The notes: a model not told the origin generated them from the letters alone. DNA of 64,000 nt from Jiangella mangrovi (GCF_014204975.1 NZ_JACHMM010000001.1:4216001-4280000), one strand, 5' to 3'. Shown: positions 51,396 to 60,097, counted from the first letter of the stretch. Made by a program: numbers and translations.

Positions 51396-51831
51396 AGGGA
51401 CCCCACCCCCAGAATGGCCCCGGCACTTATCCCCGCTGTTCTCGAGTCAAGCCGGCCGCTGACGGCTCACGCGTGGGTGGCAACCTCTCCCGCTGTGGTG
51501 AGGTCCCGCCGGCCGCTTTCCATGATCATCAACCTTTCGTGTCGCCAGAGCAGCCCGAAAGGTTGATGATCATGGTCCGGGGGCGGCGCTGACGCCCTGG
51601 AAACCGGCGGACGCCTCGGAAACCGGCGGTTGGCAGCGAATTCCGGGCCGCAAGCGCCGGTTTCCCGAGCGTGAGCCGGATTGCGGGGCGTCGCCACCGC
51701 CGCCGGCGGCCGGCGAGACCGCCACCCACGGCGAGACCAACTGCCGAACACCACAGCGGAACCGCCAGCGGCCGGCGTGACTCGAGAACAGCGGGTCTGA
51801 GGGCCGGGGCCATTCCGGGGAGGGGGCCCTC
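51396..51831. repeat. MITE-like non-coding element with long terminal inverted repeats
   Basis: Arms at 51412-51461 and 51766-51815 are inverted repeats matching at 45 of 50 positions, including an unbroken 18-base match (CCCGCTGTTCTCGAGTCA) and flanking blocks GAATGGCCCCGGC and GCCGGCCGCTG. Weaker matching continues outward (AGGG-CCCC-CCCC) to about 51396 and 51831. The interior has the perfect stem at 51520-51575 and no credible gene; the short frames here have poor codon pattern. Together with 51224-51395 it fills the 660-base gap between the topoisomerase and TetR genes. No target-site duplication was clear. Confidence 0.6.
51520..51575. repeat. perfect 20-bp inverted repeat inside the MITE-like element
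   Basis: Arms CCATGATCATCAACCTTTCG (51520-51539) and its exact complement (51556-51575) are separated by 16 bases. The arms are much more AT-rich than their surroundings and contain ATGATCAT, echoing the GATCATG ends of the hairpin at 21242. It could be a terminator for the convergent genes on either side or part of the element's own structure. Confidence 0.7.
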
Positions 51832-51883
51832 GACACTAAGGACAGCAGGGGCCCGACCCACGTCAGGACCCCACCGCAGAACC

Positions 51884-52519
51884 TCAATCCCCCCGGCCAA
51901 CCCCGTCCAGAACACCGTCGACGAACTGCTCCAACTGCCGGCGGGTGGGACTGCGGTCCGGGTTGTGCAGCAGCCAATGCAGCGTGGGAGCGGAGACGAT
52001 CTCGGCCAGGATGTCCAGGTCGAGGTCGTCGCGGAGTTCGCCGCGCTCGATGGCGTTCTTCAGGGCCGTCGCCAGGAGCTCGCGCCGCGGCCGGATGACC
52101 GACGAGCGGTACTGGGCGTCGAGCGCCGGGTAGCGGGCCATCTCGCCGATGAAGCAGGCGTAGACCTTGCGGTTGCGCGCGGACTCGCGCCCGCGCGCCG
52201 CCGCTTCGGACAGTGCGATGAGATCGTCGCGGATGGAGGTGCCGGGCAGCGTCGGCAGCGGGCCCTTGAGCTCGGCGACGGCGTCGCAGATGAGGCTCTC
52301 GAGGCCCTTCCACCGCCGGTAGATGGTGGTCTTGCCGACGCCGGCCCGGGCGGCAATGCCCTCGATCGTGGTGCCGGCGATGCCGAAGTCCGCCAGCAGG
52401 TCGAGGGTCGCCTCGATGATCGCCCGGTCCGCACCCTCGCTGCGCGGCCGCCCGGCGCGGCGCGGCTCCACCGCTGCCGGCTCCAGCGGCCCAGCCCCCA
52501 CCGGCACGATCTCCGTCAT
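51884..52519 (-). CDS. TetR-family transcriptional regulator
   Basis: A 211-residue regulator. A disordered N-terminus of about 25 residues precedes the TetR helix-turn-helix (AIIEATLDLLADFGIAGTTIEGIAARAGVGKTTIYRRWKG); the ligand-binding C-terminal domain follows. It lies 4 bases behind the DHA2 exporter gene on the same strand, so both are expressed from the promoter at about 54.1 kb, where two nearly identical dyads lie. It most likely represses that operon and is released by an exporter substrate. Confidence 0.92.
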   Translation of the reverse strand: MTEIVPVGAGPLEPAAVEPRRAGRPRSEGADRAIIEATLDLLADFGIAGTTIEGIAARAGVGKTTIYRRWKGLESLICDAVAELKGPLPTLPGTSIRDDLIALSEAAARGRESARNRKVYACFIGEMARYPALDAQYRSSVIRPRRELLATALKNAIERGELRDDLDLDILAEIVSAPTLHWLLHNPDRSPTRRQLEQFVDGVLDGVGRGD

Positions 52520-52523
52520 CAGG

Positions 52524-54086
52524 TCACGTCCTCGCTGTCTCCGGCTCCGGCGCCTCCGGTGCTCCGTCCACCTCGGCGGGCGCGGGCGAGGCCGACCGTC
52601 CCGGCAGGAACACCGTCACGACGACCACGCTCAGCGCCGCGACCGCGGCTCCCAAGAAGGCTACCCAGTGCACACCGCTGAGGAAGGCCGTGAACGCCGG
52701 GCCGCGCACCTGGTCGACGACGCCGGCCTGCTCGGCCGCCATCATCGTGGTGCCGAGCGACTCGGCGGCCGCGTGCCGGACCCCTTCGGGAAGCACGCCG
52801 ACCACGTCGTCGACCCCGCCCCGGTAGCGGGCCGACAGCACCGCGCCCAGGACGGCGACACCGAGCGCGCCGCCGACCTGCCGCATGGTGTTGTTGACCG
52901 CCGAGCCGACGCCGGCCTTCTCGCGCGGGACCGCCGCCATGACGGCCGTCGTCGCGGGCGGCATGACGTTGGCGATGCCGGCGCCCTGGACGAAGAACGC
53001 CAGCAGCAGGTACCAGAGCGGCGTGGTCTCCTCGATGAAACCCATCGCCACCAGGCTCAGCGCCACCAGCCCCAGGCCGGTCGCCGTCACGGTCCGGATG
53101 CCGAACCGGGCGACCGCCGTCGACGACAGCGTCGAGAACACCGTCTGGGCGATCGCGAACGGCAGGAACATCAGGCCGGTCTCGAGCGGGGTGTAGCCGC
53201 GGACGATCTGCAGGTAGAACGTCATGAAGAAGAACGTCCCGAGCATGGCGAAGAACACCAGCCCGATGGTCGTCACCGACGCCGAGAACACCGGGTTGCG
53301 GAACAGCCCGACGTCCAGCGCGGGATGGGTCGAGCGCCGCTCGTACCAGACGAACAGCGCCAGCACGGCCAGTCCGCCGAGCGTCGAGCCCCAGACCAGC
53401 GGGTCGGTCACCGTCGCCCGCTCGCCGCCCTCGATGATGCCGTAGACCAGCAGCGTCAGGCCGATGATCGACAGCAGGACGCCGCCCGGATCCAGCCGGC
53501 CGGGAACGGGGTTGCGCGATTCCGGGACCAGCCAGGCGATCAGCGCCAGGCCGATCACCACTACCGGCACGTTGATGAGGAACACCGAGCCCCACCAGAA
53601 CCGCTCCAGCAGCGCGCCGCCGAGCACCGGCCCGAGCACGACGGAGATGCCGACGGAGGCGACCCAGATGCCGATGGCCCGGCCACGCTCCTCGGGTTCG
53701 AAGACGTTGGTGATGATGGCGAGCGTCGACGGCATGACGGCGGCGGCGCCGACACCCATGAACGCCCGCGCGGCGATGAGCTGCTCCGGCGAGCTCGCGT
53801 AGGCCGACACCGCGGAGGCGATGCCGAACAGCAGCAGCCCCAGCATCAGCATGCGGCGCCGGCCGAACCGGTCGCCGAGCAGGCCGAACGTGAAGAGCAG
53901 TCCGGCGAAGACGAGAGTGTAGGAGTTGATCGCCCACTCGAGTTCGCTCTGAGTGGCCGAGAGATCGTCCTGGATCGTTCGGAGCGCGACGTTGAGCACC
54001 GTGTTGTCGAGCACGACGACGAGCAGGCTCACGACGAGAACGCCGAGGATGCTCCATCGCCGGTTGTGGATCGTCGCTTGGTCCAC
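52524..54086 (-). CDS. DHA2-family MFS multidrug exporter (EmrB/QacA type)
   Basis: A 520-residue 14-span drug:proton antiporter. SILGVLVVSLLVVVLDNTVLNVAL contains the family's motif D1 (LDxTVxNVAL); LLGDRFGRRRML is motif A and VLGPVLGGALLERFWWGSVFLINVP is motif C. The GTG start fits; translation begins about 30 bases from the first of two operator dyads. It forms an operon with its TetR regulator. Substrates are unknown but typically lipophilic cations or antibiotics. Confidence 0.92.
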   Translation of the reverse strand: MDQATIHNRRWSILGVLVVSLLVVVLDNTVLNVALRTIQDDLSATQSELEWAINSYTLVFAGLLFTFGLLGDRFGRRRMLMLGLLLFGIASAVSAYASSPEQLIAARAFMGVGAAAVMPSTLAIITNVFEPEERGRAIGIWVASVGISVVLGPVLGGALLERFWWGSVFLINVPVVVIGLALIAWLVPESRNPVPGRLDPGGVLLSIIGLTLLVYGIIEGGERATVTDPLVWGSTLGGLAVLALFVWYERRSTHPALDVGLFRNPVFSASVTTIGLVFFAMLGTFFFMTFYLQIVRGYTPLETGLMFLPFAIAQTVFSTLSSTAVARFGIRTVTATGLGLVALSLVAMGFIEETTPLWYLLLAFFVQGAGIANVMPPATTAVMAAVPREKAGVGSAVNNTMRQVGGALGVAVLGAVLSARYRGGVDDVVGVLPEGVRHAAAESLGTTMMAAEQAGVVDQVRGPAFTAFLSGVHWVAFLGAAVAALSVVVVTVFLPGRSASPAPAEVDGAPEAPEPETART

Positions 54087-54116
54087 GTTGGCGGGTCCTT
54101 CCCTGCTTGCTCTTTC

Positions 54117-54193
54117 GATACGGGACCGTGCCGTATCAGTTCTCGCGCCCGACGCTAGACCCGCTTCCAGCGATACGCAACCGTCGCGTATCG
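54117..54193. promoter_or_regulatory. two matching TetR-type operators
   Basis: Site 1 (54117-54137) is GATACGG, 7 bases, CCGTATC; site 2 (54171-54193) is CGATACGC, 7 bases, GCGTATCG. Both keep ACCGT in the centre, giving the shared form GATACGS-RACCGTS-SCGTATC. They lie 30 and 85 bases upstream of the exporter start, 55 bases apart. Two sites of one sequence make binding by the TetR protein of this operon very likely. The divergent lipoprotein operon starts about 140 bases away and may share the control. Confidence 0.7.
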
Positions 54194-54329
54194 ATATTTA
54201 CCGAACTCTCAGCGAAATCACAGGCGTGAACCCGCATGGTGAGCCGGCCGCCCAACGGGAGGAGAGCAGTCGATGTCCAGGCCGGGTGTCGTGGGCCGCA
54301 GGGGCCGGAAAGGCTGGCAGACTGCCCCC

Positions 54330-55043
54330 ATGCGTCCCTCCGCACGTCGCATCCTGCCCGCCGCGATCGCCGTCGCCGCGCTGGCACTCACCGCGTGCAG
54401 CGACGACGGCGACGGCGGGGGCGGCGAGGAGACCGCCGATCCGCAGGCGCAGCTCGACACCGCCGCCGACCTCCTCAACGAGGCCTCGAGCGTGAAGTTC
54501 GTGGTCGAGGGCGACGACCTCCCCGACGACGGCACCGTCGTCGTGGGCGGCGAGGGCGTCGCGGTGCCGCCGTCGTCGTTCGAGGGCGAGATCCGCATCC
54601 GCGCCGGCGCGCTGCCCGCGACCATCGAGGTCGTCTCCGTCGACGGGACGCTGTGGGCGCAGCTGCCGCTGACCAGCGGGTTCGACGAGGTCGACGCCGA
54701 CGAGCTCGGCTTCGGCGACCCCGGCCTGCTGATCGACCCCGACCACGGCGTCAGCCAGCTGCTCACGTCCGGCACCGAGGTCACCGCCACCGAGCAGGTG
54801 CGCGTCGACGGCGAGGTCTACGACCAGGTCGAGTCCGTCCTGCCCGGCGAGCTGGTCGGCGAGGTCCTCACCATCGCCGACCCCGACGCCGAGGTCCAGG
54901 CGGTCTGGGCCATCGACGAGTCCGGCCACCTGCGCCAGGCCACGCTCACCGGCCCGTTCTACGACGGCGGCGACGAGCAGACCTACACCGTCAGCCTCGA
55001 CGACTATGACGAGCCCGCCGAGATCAGTGCTCCCGAGAGCTGA
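54330..55043 (+). CDS. LppX/LprG-like lipoprotein
   Basis: A 237-residue lipoprotein. The signal peptide RRILPAAIAVAALALTAC ends in a lipobox with the lipidated C23. The mature part, after an Asp/Gly-rich linker, fits the LppX_LprAFG family of half-barrel lipid carriers (LLNEASSVKFVVEGDDLP, GEIRIRAGALPATIEVVSVDGTLWAQLP, AVWAIDESGHLRQATLTGPFY). The MFS gene downstream overlaps it by 38 bases. In mycobacteria LprG and the MFS protein P55 are encoded as an operon and export triacylglycerides/lipoglycans together; this pair has the same order. Confidence 0.85.
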   Translation: MRPSARRILPAAIAVAALALTACSDDGDGGGGEETADPQAQLDTAADLLNEASSVKFVVEGDDLPDDGTVVVGGEGVAVPPSSFEGEIRIRAGALPATIEVVSVDGTLWAQLPLTSGFDEVDADELGFGDPGLLIDPDHGVSQLLTSGTEVTATEQVRVDGEVYDQVESVLPGELVGEVLTIADPDAEVQAVWAIDESGHLRQATLTGPFYDGGDEQTYTVSLDDYDEPAEISAPES

Positions 55044-56793
55044 GCGGACGGGGCGCGCCGGTCGCGCCGCGCTCGTCCTCGGGGTCATCGGCGTCCTCCT
55101 CGCCGCCGCCGACACCTACGTCATCGTCCTGGCGCTGCCGGACATGATGGTCGGCGTCGGACTCGACGTCGACGAGCTGCAGCGGGCGGCCCCGCTGGTC
55201 TCGATGTTCCTGCTCGGCTACGTCGTCGTGCTGCCGCTGGTCGGCCGCGTCTCCGACGTCACGGGCCGGCTCCCCGTGCTGACGGGGTCGCTGCTCGTGT
55301 TCACCGCAGGGTCGCTGCTGACGGCGTCGGCCGACGGCGTCGCGGGCGCGGTCGTCGGGCGGTTCCTGCAGGGCGCGGGCGGCGGCGCGCTGGTCCCGGT
55401 GACGCTCGCGCTGGTCGCCGACCTGTGGCCGCCCGACCGCCGCGGCGTCCCGCTGGGGCTGGTCGGCGCGGTGCAGGAGCTGGGGTCCGTGCTGGGCCCG
55501 CTGTTCGGCGCGGCGATCCTCGCGGTCGCCGACTGGCGGGCGATCTTCTGGGTCAACTTCGCCGTCGGCGCTGTGCTGTTCGCGGGGACGGCCACGGTTC
55601 GCCGGCGACGGGGTGAGTCCGCGGCCGCCGCCCTGGATGCGGAAGGGCCGCCCGCCGGCCGGTTCGACGTCGTCGGGCTGGTCCTCGGGCTGGGGGCGCT
55701 GGTCTGCGCCGGCCTCGCCGTCAACCGCCCCAGCGGCCTCGAGCAGAGCGTCCAGTGGGGCGAGCTGCTGGTCCCGCGGCTCGACGGGCACGAGTGGACG
55801 ACGCCGCTCGCCCTCGCCGCGTACGTCCTGACCATCGCGTTCGTCGTCCGCGAGCTGACCGCCCGCCGGCCGCTGCTGCCGCTGCGCCGCACCCCCGCGG
55901 TCCTGCGCGCCGCCGACCTGCCCGGCGCGCTGCTGCTGGGCGTCGCGCTCGGCGGCATCGTGCTGACGTTCGCGACCGCCGACCCCGCGGTCGAGCTGAT
56001 GGCGCCGTCGGGCCCCTGGCTGCTCGCCGGATCCGCGGTCGCGCTGGCGGCGTTCGCCTGGCGGCAGCGCCGGGCCGCCGCTCCCCTGGTCCCGCCCGAC
56101 GCCGTCCGGGCGATGCCCGCCTGGGGCGCACTGGTCGTCAGCCTGTTCGTCGGCGCCGCGCTGGTCGCCGTCGTCGTCGACGTCCCGATCCTCGCCCGCA
56201 CCGTCGTGCCGGGGTCGAGCCAGCTGGACGCGGCGCTGGTGCTGCTGCGGTTCCTGGTGGCGCTGCCGGTCGGCGCGCTGCTCGGCGGCTGGCTGCTGCG
56301 CCGGTACGGGCCCGCGCTGCTGGCCGGCGGCGGCATGGCGCTGGGCACGGCGGGCCTCGCGATCATGGCGACCTGGGGCATGGGCTCGCTCGACGGCCTG
56401 ATCGACGACGGCGTCCTGGTGGCGGCCGGTCTGGGGTTCGGGCTGGCGATCGCCCCGGTGAACGCGGCCCTGCTGGCGGCGGCGCCGCGGTCGACGCACG
56501 GGGTGGCGACCGCCCTGCTCGTCGTCGCCCGCATGGTCGGCATGCTGGCCGGGCTGTCGGCACTGACGGCGATCGGGTTGCGCAAGCTGTACTCCGTCCA
56601 GGCCGGCATCGAGTCGCCCGCCGTCCTGTGCCCCGACTCCCCCACCGACTGCGGGCCGTACGACGACGCCGTCCGGCAGGCGATCGTCGAGCAGCTGCAG
56701 GCCACGTTCACCGGCGCCGCCGTGTGCGCGGCGACCGCCGCCCTGGGTGCCGTGCTGCTGCTGCGGCACCGTCCACGTACCGTTGAGGCGTGA
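55006..56793 (+). CDS. P55-like 14-span MFS transporter
   Basis: A 595-residue MFS protein with about 14 spans; LAAADTYVIVLALPDMM is the helix 1 motif, RVSDVTGRLPVL motif A and GPLFGAAILAVADWRAIFWVNFAVG motif C. A long loop near residues 240-265 follows span 7-8, as in P55. CPDSPTDCGPYDDAVRQAI near the end is an extracytoplasmic loop with two Cys that could form a disulphide. Its ATG lies inside the lipoprotein gene. Lipid or drug export with the lipoprotein partner is the expected role. Confidence 0.87.
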   Translation: MTSPPRSVLPRAERTGRAGRAALVLGVIGVLLAAADTYVIVLALPDMMVGVGLDVDELQRAAPLVSMFLLGYVVVLPLVGRVSDVTGRLPVLTGSLLVFTAGSLLTASADGVAGAVVGRFLQGAGGGALVPVTLALVADLWPPDRRGVPLGLVGAVQELGSVLGPLFGAAILAVADWRAIFWVNFAVGAVLFAGTATVRRRRGESAAAALDAEGPPAGRFDVVGLVLGLGALVCAGLAVNRPSGLEQSVQWGELLVPRLDGHEWTTPLALAAYVLTIAFVVRELTARRPLLPLRRTPAVLRAADLPGALLLGVALGGIVLTFATADPAVELMAPSGPWLLAGSAVALAAFAWRQRRAAAPLVPPDAVRAMPAWGALVVSLFVGAALVAVVVDVPILARTVVPGSSQLDAALVLLRFLVALPVGALLGGWLLRRYGPALLAGGGMALGTAGLAIMATWGMGSLDGLIDDGVLVAAGLGFGLAIAPVNAALLAAAPRSTHGVATALLVVARMVGMLAGLSALTAIGLRKLYSVQAGIESPAVLCPDSPTDCGPYDDAVRQAIVEQLQATFTGAAVCAATAALGAVLLLRHRPRTVEA

Positions 56794-57722
56794 CGCTCTG
56801 CTCGGACGCCGGCCGCGAGCTGTCCGAGCCGTTGGCCGGGACGGCGCCCGTGGCGGCGTGGTGGCTCGTCGTCGAACAGCCCGGCCCGTGGGGCGCGAAG
56901 GCGCTGACGCAGTCGCATCTGGACCCTGTGCTGGGGGCGTCGCTGGACGCCGCGGCCGGCGCGCACGGCGGGCGGGTCGCGCTGGTCCGGCGGCCGCGGC
57001 GGCACCCCGACACCCACTACCCCGCCTCGCACCGGGTCTGGGTCGCCGGGACGACGCCGGGAGCGACGTTCCTGCTCGGCGGCTGGCTGCCCGACGTGTC
57101 GGTGCTGCTCGCGCTGGACTGGGCCGCGCTGCGCGCGGGTGACCCTTCCGCCGTCGTCGATCGGCTGCCGGACCTGCGTCCCGAGACCGAGCCCCTGCTG
57201 CTGGTCTGCACGAACGGACGGCGCGACCTCTGCTGCGCGGCGAAGGGCCGCCAGCTCGTCGCCGACCTCCGCGACGACGTGGTCGGGCGTGTGTGGGAGA
57301 CGACGCACCTCGGCGGACACCGGTTCGCGCCGACGGCGGTGCTGCTGCCACACGGCGTCGTGTACGGGCGGATGGACGACAAGCAGGCGCTGCTGCTGGT
57401 CGAGTCGGCGCGCGAGGGCCGCTTCCTCGACGACGGGTACCGCGGGCGGAGCACGTTCTCGCGCCCCGGCCAGTCGGCCGAGGCCGCCGTCCGGCGACTG
57501 CTCGGCGACACCGCCCTGGACGACCTGTCGGTCGCGTCCGTCGTTGCGGGCGGCTCGGGTGGCGCGGAAGGCGCCTGGGACGCCGTCGTCGATCATGCGG
57601 ACGGGCGCAGCTGGAGCGTCGCCGTCCGGGCCGAGGAGCAGCAGCCGCCGCGGCCGGAGTCCTGCGGCAAACCGCCCGTCACCCCGATCGCGTACGTTGC
57701 GAGTGTCCCCGTCCCGCGGTGA
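56790..57722 (+). CDS. sucrase/ferredoxin-like protein
   Basis: A 310-residue protein of the sucrase/ferredoxin-like family. The C-terminal half has a thioredoxin-like [2Fe-2S] ferredoxin site, visible as LLVCTNGRRDLCC and ETTHLGGHRFAPT (Cys and His ligands). The N-terminal part (WWLVVEQPGPWGAKAL) is family-typical. It overlaps the exporter gene by 4 bases (GTGA), so it belongs to the same operon; what redox job it has there is unknown. The name sucrase is historical. Confidence 0.85.
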   Translation: MTLCSDAGRELSEPLAGTAPVAAWWLVVEQPGPWGAKALTQSHLDPVLGASLDAAAGAHGGRVALVRRPRRHPDTHYPASHRVWVAGTTPGATFLLGGWLPDVSVLLALDWAALRAGDPSAVVDRLPDLRPETEPLLLVCTNGRRDLCCAAKGRQLVADLRDDVVGRVWETTHLGGHRFAPTAVLLPHGVVYGRMDDKQALLLVESAREGRFLDDGYRGRSTFSRPGQSAEAAVRRLLGDTALDDLSVASVVAGGSGGAEGAWDAVVDHADGRSWSVAVRAEEQQPPRPESCGKPPVTPIAYVASVPVPR

Positions 57723-57732
57723 GAGGATCCCG

Positions 57733-58233
57733 ATGCAGTCCGAGCAGTTCGTCGACGTCCTGGCCGGCAACGACCACTACGCGGCCTCGTTCCGCCTGGC
57801 CGGCCTCGAGCCGGTCGCGGCGGCCGGGCTCGCGGTCGTCACGTGCATGGACTCCCGCATCGAGCCGCTCGACATGCTCGGCCTGAAGCCGGGCGACGCG
57901 AAGATCATGCGCAACGCCGGCGCCCGCGTGACGACCGACGTGCTGCGCACCCTGGCGCTGGCGACGCACCTGCTCGGCGTCACGCGCATCATGGTGGTCG
58001 CGCACACGCGGTGCAAGATGGCCAGCGCGACCACCGAGGAGGTCGTGGCGGCGATCGAGCAGTCGTCGGGGATCGACGTGCGGAGCCTCGACTTCCAGCT
58101 CATCGCCGACCAGCGGGCGACCCTGGCCGAGGACGTGCAGAAGATCCGGTCGTGGCCTTTCCTGCCCGCCGGCGTCCCGGTCGGCGGCTTCCTGTACGAC
58201 GTCGACACCGGCAAGCTCACTCAGCTCGCCTGA
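57733..58233 (+). CDS. beta-carbonic anhydrase (short, Rv1284-like)
   Basis: A 166-residue beta-class carbonic anhydrase without signal peptide. Active-site residues are C38 and D40 (VTCMDSR), H91 and C94 (AHTRCKM). HTRC in place of HxxCG is typical of the small mycobacterial Rv1284-like enzymes. The ATG follows a GAGAGGA site 7 bases upstream and begins 10 bases after the ferredoxin-like gene. Together with the exported enzyme at 22.6 kb this window has two carbonic anhydrases of different location. Confidence 0.9.
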   Translation: MQSEQFVDVLAGNDHYAASFRLAGLEPVAAAGLAVVTCMDSRIEPLDMLGLKPGDAKIMRNAGARVTTDVLRTLALATHLLGVTRIMVVAHTRCKMASATTEEVVAAIEQSSGIDVRSLDFQLIADQRATLAEDVQKIRSWPFLPAGVPVGGFLYDVDTGKLTQLA

Positions 58234-58260
58234 CCGTCCGCCCGGGGACCTCAGCCGCGT

Positions 58261-58304
58261 GGCGGGCGGTCTGGTGGGGCTATAGCGCCACCAAACCGCC
58301 CGCC
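58261..58304. terminator. 22-bp inverted repeat, bidirectional terminator
   Basis: GGCGGGCGGT-C-TGGTGG-G-GCTA pairs with TAGC-G-CCACCA-A-ACCGCCCGCC over 22 positions with two mismatches and no loop beyond the GCTATAGC centre. It sits midway between the convergent carbonic anhydrase and F420-type oxidoreductase genes. Confidence 0.75.
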
Positions 58305-58318
58305 ATCTCAGGCCCGCG

Positions 58319-59182
58319 TCAGGCCACAGTGAGTGCCGGCGCCAGCTCGCGCCACTCCGGAAGCGGCAAGCCCGCCCGGCCGGTGAGGACCTGGACACAG
58401 ACGTGGTCGGCGCCGGCGGCGTGGTGCTCGGCGACCCGGGCGGCCACGGTGTCCACGTCGCCCCAGGCGATCAGGGCGTCGAGCAGGCGCCGGCTCCCCG
58501 AGCCGGACAGGTCGTCGTCGGTGAAGCCGATGCGGCGGAGGTTGTTCACGTAGTTGGGCAGGCCGAGGTAGAACTCGACCACCGGGCCGGCGATCCGCCG
58601 CACCTCGTCGAAATCGGCGGACAGGACCACCTTCTGCTCGGGCGCGAGGAGCGGCCCAATCCCCAGGACGTCACGGGCCAGCCGCGTGTGATCGGGTGTC
58701 ACGAGGTACGGGTGCGCGCCGAGGCTGCGCTCCCCCGCCAGCCGCACCGTCCGCGGCCCGAGCGCCGCCACCGCCCGATGGTCTGCCGGCACGTCCGCCG
58801 CGTCGAGCTCGTCCAGGTAGGACACCACCTTGCTGTACGGACGGCGGTACTGCCGGCCGCTCTGCTCGACGAACTTCGCGTGGCCGGCGCCGATGCCGAG
58901 CAGCAGCCGATTCGGGAACAGGTCATCCACCCGGTGGAACGCCGCCGCCACCTCCTCCGCCGGCTCGCTCCACACGTTGACGATGCCGGTGGCGGCCACC
59001 AGCCGCGACGTCGCCGCCAGCACCTGCGACGGCCGGACCAGGTCGCCCTCGGCTCCACCCAGCCACGCCGCGCCGAACCCGAGCGCCTCGACCTCCGCGA
59101 ACCCGGACGCCACCTCGCCGGGGTCGCCGGGCCAGTTCCGTGCGCCGACCCACACGCCGGCCCGTCCCACGTCGATCGCCAT
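58319..59182 (-). CDS. LLM-class F420-dependent oxidoreductase
   Basis: A 287-residue luciferase-like protein of the TIGR03620-type group. Sequence features: GVWVGARNWPGDPGEVASGFAEVEALGFGAAWLG, VAATGIVNVW, FPNRLLLGIGAGH and a C-terminal GADHVCVQVLTG. It probably uses F420 or FMN. It is a stand-alone gene, divergent from a GNAT gene with 49 bases between them. Substrate unknown. It is only distantly similar to the member at 31.9 kb. Confidence 0.87.
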   Translation of the reverse strand: MAIDVGRAGVWVGARNWPGDPGEVASGFAEVEALGFGAAWLGGAEGDLVRPSQVLAATSRLVAATGIVNVWSEPAEEVAAAFHRVDDLFPNRLLLGIGAGHAKFVEQSGRQYRRPYSKVVSYLDELDAADVPADHRAVAALGPRTVRLAGERSLGAHPYLVTPDHTRLARDVLGIGPLLAPEQKVVLSADFDEVRRIAGPVVEFYLGLPNYVNNLRRIGFTDDDLSGSGSRRLLDALIAWGDVDTVAARVAEHHAAGADHVCVQVLTGRAGLPLPEWRELAPALTVA

Positions 59183-59231
59183 GCTCAGGGCAACCGCCAG
59201 GCGGCCCGGTCTCTTCCTTTAGGCTCGACGG

Positions 59232-59714
59232 GTGCCGCACATCTTCCGCGCCCCCGTCGAAGCCGATCTTCCCACCCTGCTGAAGCTCAACAACGACCAC
59301 GCCCTCGAGCTGTCCGAGCTGGCGGAGGACGAGTTCCGTGAGCTGCTGAAGGTGGCCTGGCGCAGCCGCGTCACCGACGACCTCAGCGCCATGGTCGTCG
59401 CGTTCGACCAGGACACCGCTCGCATCAGCCAGAACTTCGACTGGTTCAAGGCACGGTACCCGCGCTTCGCCTACGTCGACCGGGTCGTCGTGGCGGAGGC
59501 GACGCGTGGGCAGGGGCTGGCCCGGGCGCTCTACGACGACGTCATCGAGGCCGCCCGCGCCGAGGGGCAGACGTTGCTGTGCGCCGAGGTCAACCTCGAC
59601 CCGCCCAACCCGGCGTCCGACGCGCTGCACACGTCCGTCGGGTTCACGCCGGTCGGCTCGGCCGATGTCGTCGGCAGGGACAAGTCGGTCCGGTACTACG
59701 TCCGCCCACTCTGA
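59232..59714 (+). CDS. GNAT-family N-acetyltransferase
   Basis: A 160-residue acetyltransferase. RFAYVDRVVVAEATRGQGLARALYDDVIEAARAEG carries the acetyl-CoA loop RGQGLA, and LLCAEVNLDPPNPASDALHTSVGFTPVG the following strand and helix. The N-terminus (FRAPVEADLPTLLKLNNDHALELSEL) matches a group of small actinobacterial GNATs with unknown substrates. GTG start. Its end overlaps the mnhG end by 19 bases on the opposite strand. Confidence 0.85.
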   Translation: MPHIFRAPVEADLPTLLKLNNDHALELSELAEDEFRELLKVAWRSRVTDDLSAMVVAFDQDTARISQNFDWFKARYPRFAYVDRVVVAEATRGQGLARALYDDVIEAARAEGQTLLCAEVNLDPPNPASDALHTSVGFTPVGSADVVGRDKSVRYYVRPL

Positions 59715-60097
59715 CGGTCGCCGTCCGAGCCGGAGCCGGAGCCGGAGCCGGCGCCGAAGTCCTCGGCCTCGAGGGCCGGGGTCAGTTCGTCGACCAGCAG
59801 GGTGTCCTGGCGGACGGCGCCGCGCCGGTAGGCCGCCCGGCCGATCATGTGCGCGGCCACCGGCGCCGTCAGCAGCTGGAACATCGCGACCGCCAGCAGC
59901 ATGCCGACGTCGGTCCAGTCGCGCAGCCGCAGCCCGACACCGACCAGGATCAGCAGCAGCCCGAGGACCTGCGGCTTCGTGCCGGCGTGCATGCGGCTGA
60001 ACAGGTCCGGGAAGCGGATCAGGCCGATGGCGGCGATCAGCGACAGCGCGCATCCGGCCAGCAGGCACGCCCCCGACAGCACGTCGAGCCAGGTCAC
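59696..60097 (-). CDS. mnhG: Na+/H+ antiporter subunit G (Mrp/Mnh)
   Basis: A 133-residue membrane subunit of the Mrp-type cation/proton antiporter. Three spans with GLIRFPDLFSRMHAGTKPQVLGLLLIL, the signature of MnhG/PhaG. A low-complexity Gly-Ser tail (GAGSGSGSGSDG) follows the last span. The GTG start overlaps mnhF as GTGA. It is the last gene of the antiporter operon. Confidence 0.93.
   Translation of the reverse strand: MTWLDVLSGACLLAGCALSLIAAIGLIRFPDLFSRMHAGTKPQVLGLLLILVGVGLRLRDWTDVGMLLAVAMFQLLTAPVAAHMIGRAAYRRGAVRQDTLLVDELTPALEAEDFGAGSGSGSGSDGDRQSGRT

Noticed and set aside
51467-51915. Short minus-strand frames in the gap before the TetR gene
   Set aside because: They run through the inverted repeats and have no domain or codon-position bias; the region is better read as non-coding repeat sequence.
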